NCBI RefSeq assembly: GCF_029873635.1
Contig: NC_080422.1
Location: 58,563,889 to 58,627,888, forward strand
Length of the DNA: 64,000 nucleotides
Origin: Malania oleifera
Taxonomy: Eukaryota; Streptophyta; Magnoliopsida; Santalales; Ximeniaceae
Reading direction: 5' to 3'
Shown here piece by piece: positions 11,341 through 23,530 of this stretch. How positions within the stretch are numbered: the first letter of the stretch is position 1; every line of letters starts with the position of its first letter. The translations under genes and the position numbers were made by a program. The notes beneath the pieces were generated by a model. That model saw nothing but the letters and a program-made list of their open reading frames with translations. It did not search any database and had not been told where the DNA came from.

Positions 11341-11735
11341 TCTCACCACAACTCTTTGTTCCTCACTCTCTGCACACTCTACCCACAACACACCACACAA
11401 CACTTTCTACACATAAGAACTCTCTGTTCTTGCCATCCCCACACATAGCCACACACAAATCTACATTTTGCACTACTCATAGCACAATTTTTGTAGACAC
11501 TCTGTCCTGTGCACACACATAGCTCTGCACATAGCTCTCTACTGCACACACATGCAACCATGCCCAATTCTACATCTTGCCCTACTCTACAATTACACAC
11601 ACACACACACATATTCTTTATGTAGCCTTTAAAGGGGGTTGTAATTCAAACAAGGTGGGCAAAATTGGTGGCTAAATTTTAACCATGGTAGGCAAGGTTG
11701 GTGGAGGGCTACTAGTCTCCTCTACAAAATCAACA
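11105..11735 (-). repeat. Copia LTR, inverted copy
   Basis: Read on the minus strand it starts TGTTGATTTTG, has a TATA-like TACATAAAGAATATG, and ends CATCTCAACA. It resembles 9172-9439 in the opposite orientation. It contains a long CT microsatellite on the plus strand. No PBS follows its end; SIN3-like codons do. Flanking bases (TTCAT and TAAGC) are not a target duplication. Confidence 0.65.
11279..11345 (+). repeat. CT microsatellite
   Basis: More than 25 CT units, nearly uninterrupted. It corresponds to the shorter GA run at 9290-9308 of the forward LTR copy. Confidence 0.9.
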
Positions 11736-13198
11736 TAAGCTGCTAGGGTTGGTGGTTTCCATTTCCACCTATGGCGCACAGCTCAACACGGATAGCAGCT
11801 ATGCTGTGTTATTTTGCTGCTGCGACTGTGTTGTGCCTAGAGTTTTGCTGGTGCTACTAGCCGAAAACCACCACACTTTAGAGCTGAGAGTTGTTGTGTG
11901 CTACTATTCTATTGCTAGAAAATCCCTCCAACCTGAGAGCTTTGCTGTTGCAATCCTGGTGCTGTGCTGCTATGTGCAACCTACGAGCCACCCAAAGGTC
12001 ATGTGAGAAATCCACTACAAAAATGAAATCAAAAGAGAATGAAGGAAGGATAAGGAGATGGACATTGCTACTCGGCTGGAGGAGTCTACGAACAAGTAAA
12101 AACCATAAGAATCCGCTACTCCTCTCCCCTTTTCTCCTCTCTAGCAGATTTGCCAACCGATTGCATATGCTTACCCTCTCCCTCGATCGATAATCTCCCC
12201 TATCCATTAGGGCACTTGTGCAAAGGGGAGCCTCAATTTCATGAATTGCTATAAGGGCCCCCAATTTTCTAAAATGTTGCCAAAACCCCTAATTTCCTGA
12301 AATATTGCAAAAGTCCTTAATTTCTTGAAATGTTGCAAAGGGCTCCTACTATTTGGGCTTGGAATAAACTTTTGCTTCCAATTTAACGTGAAGAAAAAAA
12401 TCAAATAGTAAACTCTGTTTGTGGAAAATTAAATAAAATACACTAGCAATTTAAGCATTAAAATGTGTTTCAAGATTACATAAGTGCCAGCCAGGCATTT
12501 TATAACCAGCTCACTCTTCAAGAAACACTGACAATAAAAGGAAAACACAATTATTTCTTAAGAACCAGATTTAAACATGTTTTTTTTTTTTTTTCTCAAC
12601 TGTCTAATTTCATCAATTACAAGTGAGCAAAACTATGATGGACGTGAATTATTGTGCAAAATAATTACAATAATATGACTCAATCAGTGACCTTGTAGCA
12701 TAATCTAAACATGAGGTGCTTCTACTATGAGTCGCTTTTCATAAAGAAGGCAATTTACTAATTTTTCATTTTTTTTTTTCAAATCTTCCTTTTATGAATA
12801 TGTGAGCATTATGGAATTTCAAAGAAGTTGAAATACGCATTATGCAAAACCAAACACTATGATGCAATTGACTTGACCTCTAGAATTTTGACTTTACTCG
12901 GTCCATTAATGAACATCCTAGTCCGAACTACCCTAATGTACATAGTTATGGTGAGCGTGTTTAAATCATACATCTCTCCAATGACATTGTTTCGATTTTC
13001 TACCCTAGTATAAGAGTTGAGCTACAACATTTTAAATCTAATGTCTCATAGTGGCTTGATGTTGGGAGTTCAAACTCCTTTTGCCCCAATGTATATCTTC
13101 TTAGGCTATTGTTATAAAAGGATCTATGTAACTAGACCATTGCATCAAAACCTTCATTCCCTTATCTTGGAAAGACTTGTGCTCTCATGCAGTTAAGG
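11736..13198. other. Region without recognisable gene
   Basis: Short ORFs on both strands at 11749-12264 overlap each other and match no family I know. From about 12350 the sequence is AT-rich and featureless. The only structured item is a short tandem repeat at 12224-12341. The chromovirus D target site TAAGG is at 13194-13198. Confidence 0.5.
12224..12341 (+). repeat. Short tandem repeat, about 29 bp x 4
   Basis: Four degenerate units of the form CCYYAATTTYCTGAAATRTT followed by GCAAAAG, with a unit length of 27-30 bases. No coding meaning seen. Confidence 0.6.
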
Positions 13199-13337
13199 TG
13201 TAATGACCTGCTAAATTTTTTTTTCTTAATATTTAATATTCATGTATACTAAAATTTACTCTGCTCTGATACCTGCTAATTCAAATCTAGCTGAAAACCT
13301 AAGCAAAGAGAAGCTGAATTCACATACATCCATAATC

Positions 13338-13382
<45 letters not shown>

Positions 13383-15118
13383 CCCAGAGTGCCAAAATAT
13401 TCTCAAATTACACATATACAACTGGACAAGGGCTACACAAAAATACTCCCCTCCCCAAAAGGCTCACCCAACTGACAGGGCAACACTGTAGCCCCTCTAC
13501 CTGTGAGCTTGATTTGCTTGCCTAACTAGATCACCTGAAAAATGTCAATTTATTGGGACAAGATGACGCTCAAGAAGATGAAATATGCTACTTCTAGTGT
13601 GTGGCAAGTGAGCTACATGCTTGTAAAATCTGATTTAGAAACTATCATAAATAACAAAGCTCAGTCAAACCTGTAAACCTGTTGCAATATAAACCATACC
13701 TATGTTACTTAACATAAACTGATTTTCCTGTATATATATTCATAATATTGCTAATATCTATAGGTATAACTATTTTCTGAAAATCTGATCATACACATGT
13801 ATAATAACTGAAAAGATTTCCTGCATGGATAACTGAAAGCCATGATTTAACCCCTCATGACAAGCTTGTGCGGCCTGAAGGTGGGACTTAACCTGGCTGG
13901 TCGACCAAGGTAAGTCAATTGAACTCCAACAGTCAGAACAGCACTTTCAACCCATATATGATGGGGAGCCTATCCACAACATAGGCACAATCGACTTCTA
14001 AATACCACATACTATCTAAGTAGTGGTTGCACTCTGAACTGAATATAGCTACGATACCGTGCTCTTCTGGCTGAATATGGTCCATCAGGGTCTGATACTA
14101 TATATATAATTAATATTTCTAAAATACTGCTTTTATCATGAATTGTAAAAATTGAAATAACCATTACATTATATAAATTGTAATAACGGAATATCTGAGA
14201 TATCTCCATAGCTGAATAATTGAAATATCTGATTAACTGTAGTAACTGAATGTTATAGTTCTATGGTTTGTATATTATAGTATTCTGAAAAGACTGTAAA
14301 ATACAAGTTTTTGTACGCATATTGTAAATCATGGTATTCTAAGAATTATATAAACCCTGTGCTGATCTAATATTAAACTCATGCCACACGGCTAAATATC
14401 AATATTATCAAGCTCTGAAAACTGTATATATGGTCTCAATAATAATTTGCTAAAAACATATGATTTGTACTGAATCATAATAGAATTTCCTTGCATAGCA
14501 TATTTCCCTTACCTGATTCCTGCTAAAATCCCCTATTGTGACGGGTCCTACACCTGCAGGGTTCCACTCAACACCCTAAAAACAACATTTGTCATAACAA
14601 AATATCACTATTTCCTTGATTACTACATTTCCTACAATTTTTGGAAAGCCAAATACTGCATAAAAATCTTACCTTGAATTTGGGATAAAATTCAACTTCG
14701 TCCCACCAATGATCCACTCTGGCAAACTTGGAAAGAACTTTCCTAGGAGCATCGTAGTGGCCTCAGATCGTCGATCCGACGACTAAAGAGGCCGAAATCG
14801 AAGAAAAAAGTGGGAAGAATCTTGGAGGAGAGAGAAAAGGAATTCTTGCTAAAATTTCTGCATAAAAATTCAAGATAAAGACTATTTATACTATGACCTT
14901 CATCAACGAGCCACGTCATCTCGTCGACGAGGTCAATAAAGAGGTTCGTCGACGAATGCTATTTCTTCATCAACGAAATTCAGAACTTGGAAAAACAGTC
15001 TTTCGATATCTTCTTGTCGACAACACGTGCCCTCATCGACGAGATCCTCATGTACCCTCGTCGACGAATCCCCTGTGTTTGTCAACGAGGCCTTGAATAA
15101 TTTCCTTGGGTTATTACA
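13199..15118 (-). repeat. Chromovirus D 3' LTR
   Basis: The plus strand runs from TGTAATGACC to GGTTATTACA. It contains an AT/AC microsatellite (13337-13380), a TATA box (minus AGTATAAATAGTC, about 14881-14893) and, upstream of it, an array of CGTCGACGA-type words (14899-15090). It aligns along its length with 49542-51508. Confidence 0.92.
14899..15090 (-). promoter_or_regulatory. Chromovirus D U3 motif array (3' LTR)
   Basis: Near-palindromic CGTCGACGA / CATCAACGA words about 20-30 bases apart lie directly upstream of the LTR TATA box. The equivalent array in the 5' LTR is at 51292-51482, where more copies keep the full TCGTCGACGA form. Regulatory role inferred from position. Confidence 0.5.
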
Positions 15119-15131
15119 TTCTCCCTCCCTT
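15119..15131 (-). other. Chromovirus D polypurine tract
   Basis: On the minus strand AAGGGAGGGAGAA directly abuts the LTR start TGTAATAACC. Confidence 0.75.
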
Positions 15132-15389
15132 ATAAAAATTTCATTCTTGAAATTTACTTATCCATATGTTTCCTTATCTTGTATGATAAACAGTCTACTT
15201 ATTTTATTACTTACCCTTACTTATGGTGGAGGAATATCATGGTTACATGGGTAGTTCTGGGAGATTACAACTATAAAAGAAAATTCCCCCAAAACCAAAA
15301 CACTACCTATCCTATACTCTACATTACAATTATACTAAACTAAACAAAATAAAATTATCACTACTTTAACTTACACATCTCTACTATAA

Positions 15390-16717
15390 CTACCTAAACA
15401 AGTAGGGATATTTTTGTCTGATTTCATCTTCAAGCTCCCGAGAAGTTTCTTCTATCGTATGATTCTTCCAAGGGACTTTCACTAACAATATCTTCTTACT
15501 ATGCAATTTTTGTTCTTTTCTATCTAAAATATGTACTAGAGCTTCTTCATATGCTAGAGCATCACTGAGTTCCAATTTTGCATAGCTGATAATATGGAAA
15601 GGATATGGGACGTATTTCCTTAGCATAGAAACATGAAATACGTCATGAATCCTGAATAGAGATGGTGGTAAAGCTAACTGATAGGCAACTTGCCCAATTT
15701 TCTCAAGTATCTCAAATGGACCAATAAACCTAGGGCTCAACTTACCCTTCCTCCCAAACTTCATGATTTCCTTTTGTGGTGCTATTTTCAGAAATACATG
15801 ATCACCCACTTCAAATTTCAATTCCTAGCGGCGAATATCCGCGTAGCTTTTCTGCCGACTCTGTGCTGCACTGATTCTATCTTGAATAAGTCAAACTTTT
15901 TTGTACGCCCGCTGTACTATTTCTGGCCCCAAAACTCGCCTCTCACCTAGCTCACTCCAGTATAAAAGGAGAGTGACACCTCCTACCATAAAGAGCTTCA
16001 TAAGGTGCCATGCTTATGCTAGCCTGATAATTGTTGTTGTAGGCAAACTCCACCAGCTACAAATACTAGGTCTAGCTACCCCTAAAATTCAACACACACG
16101 CTCACAGCATATCCTCAAGCACCTGGATTGTTCTCTTTATCTGACCGTCTGTTGGAAGATAGAAAATGGTGCTGAATGCCAACTAAGTCCCCAAAGCCTC
16201 CTGCAAGCTCCTCCAGAATTGCGATGTAAAACGTGGATCACGATTTGAGACTATGGATATCGACACTCCATGGGGTCAAACAATCTCATGTATATAAATT
16301 TCTTCTAATCTGTTCATAGGGTAGCAAACCTTAGTGGGCAGAAAATGAGTTGTCTTTGCCAGCCTGTCAACAACCACCCAAATGGCACATTCTGACCATG
16401 TGGCGCTAGCGGTAGCTCAGTAACAAAATCCATGGATATGTGATCCCACTTCCATTCAGGAATGAAAAGTGGCTGCAACTAACTAGCCAGCCTCTGGTGC
16501 TTAGCCTTAACCTGCTGACACGTCTGGCACTGCTGAACAAATTCTGCAATCTCCCTCTTAATGCCACTCCACCAGAAATATTCTCGTAAATCGCTATACA
16601 TTTTCATACTACCAGGATGAACAATGTATAGAGATCTGTGTACCTCTTCAAAAATTATTCTCCTAATACTATCATCCACAAGCACACACAATCTGGTGCA
16701 AAATCTTAGAGCCCCGG
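15390..16717 (-). pseudogene. Chromovirus D integrase and chromodomain
   Basis: Minus strand in order: the end of the HHCC zinc domain (EEVHRSLYIVHPGSM, YFWWSGIKREI, CQTCQQVK; 16479-16717); the start of the catalytic core, EWKWDHISMDFV, near 16440; then, after frameshifts, the C-terminal domain with [12 protein letters not shown] and [13 protein letters not shown]; and a chromodomain-like end ([15 protein letters not shown] to YPYLF; ORF 15390-15821). In intact relatives the Trp of the T-W-E phrase is part of the chromodomain. Here that site reads S-R-E. Most of the core between about 15900 and 16400 is too broken to read. The 5' end is cut at 16718 by element B; coding resumes at 35431. Confidence 0.85.
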
Positions 16718-17646
16718 TGTTGACCTTATAGATCACGCCCGATTTTGATAATGACAAATACCTGTTGTATTTAATGGGTGTTTGAGGTTATGTGCAGGAA
16801 CTCATATTGACATATCATAATGCACAAAGAGAAATTGAAGCAGAAGACCCAATACGTGTTGTATTGTACTTCATTTTTATTCAAAGGGTTTGTAATAGTA
16901 AATAGATTTCTTGATTGTAATAATTGCAAGCATCACCTTCATAATGTGATGTGTAAGCTCAAAATGAAAATGACCTTAGAAAGGCCTTAGGGATTACCCT
17001 TCGATCAACCAACACTTGATTTTTTTGGTGTCTTCAAAAAGACCTAGAAATGAACCTAGGACACTTACCTTTGCACTTGTTTGTGATAGGCACTTGAATA
17101 GGGTGAATGTGTATTGAAATAGGACCAAAATGCACAAGTCATCCACTTTTGGTCGACCGACCTATACATACAGGTCATTTTTCTCCCGATCAATCGAATC
17201 CAGTTTGGGTCAACCAGTTGACCACAGCCCGATCGACCGAGACATAATAGTTCATTTGTCCCTGGTTGACCGAAACCTGTTGAAGTCAACAATTTGACTT
17301 CCTAGTCAATCGAGACTTTTTTGTACTACACCAACCTAGTCGACTGAGTTCCCACGTGTGGGAACCCAACGGTCCAGTTGACTGACCAGTTAGTTCATTT
17401 TCACCCTAGTTGACCGAACCGCGCTATTTGGGAAAATCACCTTTCCCTATCGACTGACCCTGAAGTTCAAAATTGGCCCGGTCGACCAAGCCATATGAAC
17501 TTCGATCAACTGAAAGTCTTTCGATCAACCGGTGCTCTCGGGTTGCTTCGAATTATAACTGTGGTTAACTATTTTTTAACAAGGTTAAAATAATTAAAAT
17601 GTCACTCATCTTTTCTAATAAAACCAGCCTTGTCCCCAACGGTCAT
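16718..17646 (+). repeat. Element B 5' LTR, first part
   Basis: Aligns with 33163-34080 of the 3' LTR: same start, same ordering of motif words, same end at CTTGTCCCCAAYGGTCAT. The element C LTR begins immediately after GTCAT. The motif array is at 17149-17530. Confidence 0.9.
17149..17530 (+). promoter_or_regulatory. Element B U3 motif array (5' LTR)
   Basis: About ten words of the type GGTCGACCGA, GGTTGACCGAAACC and GTCGACTGA, many partly palindromic, 20-50 bases apart. The 3' LTR copy (33590-33975) keeps more of them intact. In the uninterrupted 3' LTR the TATA position lies about 130 bases downstream. Confidence 0.5.
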
Positions 17647-19784
17647 TGTTGAATTAGGTGTAACCACAAGAGAGGGTGAATTGGGTATTTTAAAATTCTT
17701 TGAATCTATTTGCCACTTAATCCCCACTTGTATATTTAGCAATGAGTTCTTATTGCCAAATTAATTGTGTGCAATGTTATTCAACCTACACATGCAAGAC
17801 GAACAATTTAAATGTAGTGTTGAAGGAAAAGAGTAAAGGGAAGAGAGAAGACAAATGCAGTTTTTACGAGGTTCAGCCAAATCGACGTATGTCATCGCCT
17901 TGAGCAACCACTCAAGGATTTCACCAAAAATCCCTACTCCTTAAATTGGGACGGAGCTTCCCTTACTATCTGCTGCTTACAAGAGGCACATCTCCCTCCT
18001 ACTCCGCTGCTTACAATAGATACAACTCTCTCCTCAAACCCTGGTTCACACACCGAACCGTGAATACAATAGAATCTATAAAACACTCACAAATGCTTTC
18101 AAACAAAAGCTCGCGAGTACAATTCAAATTCCTAATACATTAGCATATGACAAAATCTGAAGCTCAGAATGTATGAAATGATATAATCGTTTATGTATGA
18201 TATGCTTTATCACACAAACCCTTTTTTATCAATTCTCCCAAAAAATGTTTGTATAAAAACAATGCTTTGGAGATCTTAGGTTAGATCTTCGAATATAAAG
18301 ATAACTTTGTAGATTGCAAAGATGCTAAACACACTTTGTCAAACAAACAATATTTCTATAAATATTTCAAACCCAATGTGATCTTGATAATATTGACTTA
18401 ATGTGTGTCTATATATATATATATATGTATGTATCTCTAAGATGATAATGCCAAAGATCAACAAACTTAATATTTGATTTTCAGAAAATATCCTTCAATA
18501 TGTATATAGATAGTTATGCACTTCTAAGGATAAATGTATATTCAAATGGTTTAGATGTATTCAAAAATATCAGTCTTAAACTAAGAATACATTTGAATAA
18601 AAAAACTTTAATTAATGGTCAAATAAAAAACTTTCTCAAGTATTGAGTTTGTCAAAAACGATCATTATATGAATGTGAAAACTCAATATCAAGCTTCTGT
18701 AAAACTATTAAAACAGATGGTGATATGAGATTCTCTAACAAAACTAAATGTAATAACCAAACCTCAAACCAAGTTGAAGCACAAAATGTATAATAGAGAC
18801 CCCATTATATTTTCTAAGGTGATTTGCCCAAAGATGATGTGTAGAAACTAGAGCATAGGCAAATGTACAACAATTAGCTCAAGTATCGCAGTTTTCTTTT
18901 CAACAAGATGTGTTCTTCGCTTTACGTTGATCTTCTTGTGTTTATCTAATGTATTAGGGTTTAGATATTCAGTACATATAGTCTCTTACCCTTATAAATG
19001 ATCTCAACCGTTGGATGAATGAGATAGTTCGTGAGTTCTATTAATAAAAATTAAATTTTTAAATTTTTCCGCAAGTTCAAATGACTGAGGTCAAGGGCCC
19101 AGATGACTTAAATAACTTTCATCCTTCGAAAAAATAGCCTGGACACGGGGTCAAACGACCGAAGTGTCGAGTTCAGACAACCGAAGTGTCAAGTTCAGAC
19201 AACTGAAGTGTCAAGTTTAGTCATCTGAGGTGCTTCTGCTAGTTTCTATTTTTCACCCATAAAACTTCAGATGACTGAGCCTATTCTTCAAACATCTGAG
19301 GAAATTCTTCAGTCAACCAAACTTAAGGTTTAGTCATCTGAAGTTCCCAATTTTTGCATATTTACTTTCCAGTTCAAAAATCTATTTTGCTTTCTTTCTT
19401 GGCTCTTTTATAAAAATATTTTTCAGGGTTTTGACATTAATTCTAAGTCCATGAATGTGCCCTAATGATGTTCATGAAATGCATGAGTCCTAAAATCATT
19501 CTACAGTATATGTTGAGCTTCAAATTAAATCATACAAAAATGTAAATACATGAGGTCTAAGTACCCATTCCCAAGATGTACTTGAACTTTGCCGCTTGTA
19601 TCTCGATTCTCATATTCTTTGAGTTCCATGGAGCTTGCCAAGATATGTGTGCTTTACTTTAAGGCTTCCATGACTCATTATCCTTCCGTGCATGCTTAAT
19701 ATGGTTCCTATTCACAAACTCAATGCACAGATCTACCAAGTGATTTGTCATTACCAAAATTGGATTGGACTCGTAGAGTCAACA
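17647..19784 (-). repeat. Element C 3' LTR
   Basis: The plus strand runs from TGTTGAATTAGG to AGAGTCAACA. The TATA site that is TATATATAG in the 5' LTR is altered to ACATATAG here (about 18973). The motif array at 19072-19330 has words such as TTCAGACAACCGAAGTG. Confidence 0.92.
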
Positions 19785-20412
19785 ATCTCCCCCTTTTTGA
19801 TGATGACAAGTGCACTAACAAAAATATATATAATGTTACACCAAATAAGGCTCCCCCTCAATTAATGCATCAAATATTCAATGAATGACAATATGCTCAT
19901 GATGTTTCGACAATTTTTGTTATTATACTTCTCCCTATTTTGCAAAATTAGTTTTGCCAACAGCTTTTGCTCCTGATATTTCTCCCCAACACAAAGTTTT
20001 AATTTTTGCTACTTTTTCCCGATTTCTCTTATTTATGCTTTTTTTCTTGATTTCTATTATTTTTGCTCCCAATTTCCTCCCCCTTTTGACATAAAAAAAA
20101 AAGGTGTAAAATAATAAAACATGAGTAGATGTACCCTTATGTTCTTATCCCCTTAGAAATCTTAAGGTTTAAACGTGTTCAACCATTAGGTAAAAAAAAT
20201 TCATTCTCATGCTTTTTGACATCAACTATCCCCCTTGCTAACGTATAAATTTCAAAGATTACATGAGGATACCAAATGTTGATTAAATGTTATGTCTAAT
20301 TTTTCCTACCAATTGTGGATTAATGCAATACCAAAAAATTGATTAATATGATACCAAGTGATTACATCATAAGTGACATTGCTCCCCTTGAATTATATCA
20401 TCTAACATAATT
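19785..20412 (-). other. Element C 3' non-coding region with polypurine tracts
   Basis: Read on the minus strand it has five tracts of the GGGGGAG type, near 20382, 20227, 20080, 19849 and 19786. The last abuts the 3' LTR and ends the phrase TCATCATCAAAAAGGGGGAG. No ORF; the third ORF seen in A and E is missing. Confidence 0.7.
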
Positions 20413-21980
20413 CTAGGCAACCTCTCGATTATACATGAGGCCTAATTCACGCCTAATTTGGATAAACCTATCCTTCGAAAGTGGTTTTGTGAATATATCT
20501 GCCCATTGTTCATCCGTGCATACAAACTCTAGTGTCATATCCCCTTTTTGCATATGGTCATGAAGAAAGTGATGTCGTATTTCTATGTGCTTAGCTCATG
20601 AATGTAATATGGGATTCTTTGAAATATTATCGCACTCATATTATCACATCTAATAAGTATTGTTTCATAACTTAATCCAAAATCCTTAAGTTGTTGCTTC
20701 ATGTAAAATGTTTGAGCACAACAACTACCTGCCCCTATGTATTCAGCCTCAGCTGTGGAAAGAGCTACTGAATTTTTTTTCTTGGAAAACCAAGAGACTA
20801 AGGAATGTCCTAAGAAATGACAAGTACCACTAGTGCTCTTCCTATCCACTTTGCTACCCACAAAATCAACATCTGAATAGCTGAGAATCTCAAAAGATGT
20901 GGACTTAGGATACCATAACCCAATTTCCACGGCTCCTATTAGGTATCTAAGTATTCGTTTAACGGCTAATAGATGTGACTCTTTTGGTGCCGCTTGAAAT
21001 CTTGCACCCAAACTTATGCTAAACATTATATTAGGTCTATTGGCAGTTAGATATAATAAGCAACCTATCATTCCATGAAATAGCTTGACATCTACTAGTA
21101 TACCTTGTTCATCTTTATCTAACTTCAATGAAGTGCTCATAGGTGTAACTAGTATTTTTTCATCTTCCATATTAAACTTTTTGAGTACGTCTCTAATATA
21201 CTTTGATTGATTTATGAATATTCCATGTTTTTCTTGTTTGATCTGAAGTCCTAGGAAGAAATTTAGTTCACCCATCATGCTCATCTCAAATTTATTTTGC
21301 ATGGTATTGGCAAATTCATCACACAGTTCTTTATTTGAAGCGTCAAATATGATGTCATCTACATATACTTGCACTAGGAGAATATCATCTTTCTTGGACT
21401 TAATGAACAGGGTTGTATCTATCTTTCCTCTTACAAATCCATTTTCTAATATAAAACCGCTTAGCCTTTTATACCAAGCTCTAGGAGCTTGCTTTAAACC
21501 GTATAAGGCTTTTGTCAGTCTATACACATGATCTGGATTCTTATGGTTTTCAAAGCCTGGGGGTTGTTCTACATACACTTGTTCATTTATCTAGCCATTT
21601 AAAAATGCGCTTTTGACGTCCATTTGATATAACTTGAAATCTTTAAAAGCTGCATATGCTAAAAGCATTCGAATGGCTTCCATTCTAGCTATAGGTGCAA
21701 ATGTTTCTTCAAAATCTATACCTTCTTCTTGATTATATCGCTGAGCTACTAATCTAACCTTATTTCTCACAACTATTCCACGTTCATCTTTCTTATTCTT
21801 ACATATCCATTTGGTTCCAATGATTGATTTATCCTCAGGTCTGGGAACTAGTGTCCATACTTTATTCCTCTCAAACTGATTTAACTCTTCTTGCATGGAC
21901 AACACCCATGGTTCATCCTCTATAGCTTCACTCACATTTCTAGGTTCTTCTTGAGATAAAAATGCAAAATGACTAATCAT
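20413..21980 (-). pseudogene. Element C reverse transcriptase and RNase H
   Basis: The minus strand begins [20 protein letters not shown], then [27 protein letters not shown], YGLKQAPRAWYKRL, and the active site VYVDDIIF (about 21350), kept intact. RNase H follows: KRILRYLIGAVEIGLWYP, YSDVDFVGSKVDRKSTSG, STAEAEYIGAGSC. A one-base shift near 20600 moves the end (AKHIEIRHHFLHDH, then NREVA and the stop at 20413) to another frame. Confidence 0.9.
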
Positions 21981-23530
21981 ACTCCTAAGAGAGGATCGAA
22001 TGGCTACTCCACGTAATGGTTCCCCTAATATTTGATCAATGGGATGATTCTTTATATATTTCCATTCTCTAGGTGGTTCATTAACCTCATTTTCAATTTG
22101 ATCAATTTCAATGGATTATTCCTTATGTTCATTCTTCTTTTCTTAATTATTCTTAATGGATCGTTCTTCAAATTCCTTGTTTAATTCAATCTCATCTTCA
22201 TTAGTTCTTTTGGAGAAGGGATTTGACTCATTGAACACTACATGAATAGATTTTATGACCATCAATGTTCAATTGTTATATACTCTATAGGCTTTACTAT
22301 CCAATGCATACCCTAGGAAGATACCTTCATCAGATTTCACATCAAACTTTCCTAGGTGTTCATTGTCTCTAAGCACAAAACATTTACAGCCAAAGACATA
22401 AAAATATGATATGTTTCATCTATGGCCATTTCATAATTCCTAAGGAGTCTTATTAAGTGATGGTCTGATCAATACTCTGTTTAGAACATAGCAAGCGGTA
22501 TTCACTTCCTCAACCCAGAAATACATAGGTAGTTTATGTTCGTTAAGCATAGTTCTAGTCATTTCTTGTATGGACCTATTCTTTCGTTTAACTACACCAT
22601 TCTGTTGTCATGTTCTAGGTGCTGAAAAATTATGGGCAATCCCTAATGAATCACAATAGTCTTCCATGCCTTGATTTTTAAATTCTCAACCCCTATCACT
22701 TCTAATTTTAGTGATTGTATATCCCTTTTCATTTTGGATTTTCTTGCACAGGTTTATGAATTTTTCACTTGCTTCATCTTTGTGGCCTAAGAATAGTACC
22801 CATGTATATCTTGAAAATTCATCAACAAAGACAAAGGCGTATGATTTTCCTCTTAAGCTCCGAATTGGGTTTGGACCAAATAAGTCTAAGTGTAGCATTT
22901 GGAGTGGCCTAGTGGTGGAGATTTCTTTCTTCTTCTTAAAGCTTGTTCTTGCTTGTTTTCCCAGTTGGCATGCATCACAGATTTTATATTTTACAAATTT
23001 AGTCTTAGGCACCCCCTTAACTAATTCTTTCTTAACAAGTTTTGAGATTAAATCTATGTTTGTGTGTCCTAGTCACCTATGCCAAATCCAGTTAATTTCA
23101 TTCATAGTAGATAAGTATGTCACGCTCTGTGAAGTTAAGTTATCAAAGCATGTGGTATATACATTCTCATGACGCTTAGCAGTGAACAATATCTTATTAT
23201 CAGTTTTGTGTTCAACAGTGCACTTGTCATGTTCAAAAACACTTTGTAACCTTTATCACATAGTTGGCTTATGCTCAATAAGTTGTGTTTTAAACCTTCA
23301 ACTAATAAAACATCATCTATAATGAGTAAGGAATCATTACCGACTTTACCTACACCTGTGATCCTTCCCTTAGCATTATCTCCAAAAGTAACAAACCCTT
23401 CATCCTTGGGTGCGATGGATGTGAACTTCGCTTTATCCCCAATCATGTGACATGAGCATCCGCTATCCATATACCATCTATCTTTTGAGGATGCTAATCT
23501 TAAGCATATTTGCAAGACACAATCAAACAA
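21981..23530 (-). pseudogene. Element C protease and integrase
   Basis: Protease has the copia active site in [17 protein letters not shown] (near 23460) and ends with [17 protein letters not shown]. The integrase zinc domain reads KICDACQLGKQARTSFKKKK; the catalytic core starts at HLDLFGPNPIRSLRGKSYAF and reaches the second Asp at KIRSDRG (near 22690), where a stop follows. Between 22000 and 22690 only broken integrase C-terminal frames remain. Confidence 0.85.

Noticed and set aside
11878..12264. Overlapping ORFs of 85-128 codons on both strands
   Set aside because: Low-complexity Leu/Ser/Arg-rich frames on both strands, none matching a family; no support as a gene.
22711..23172. 153-codon plus-strand ORF
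   Set aside because: Exactly antisense to element C integrase and protease; no family match.
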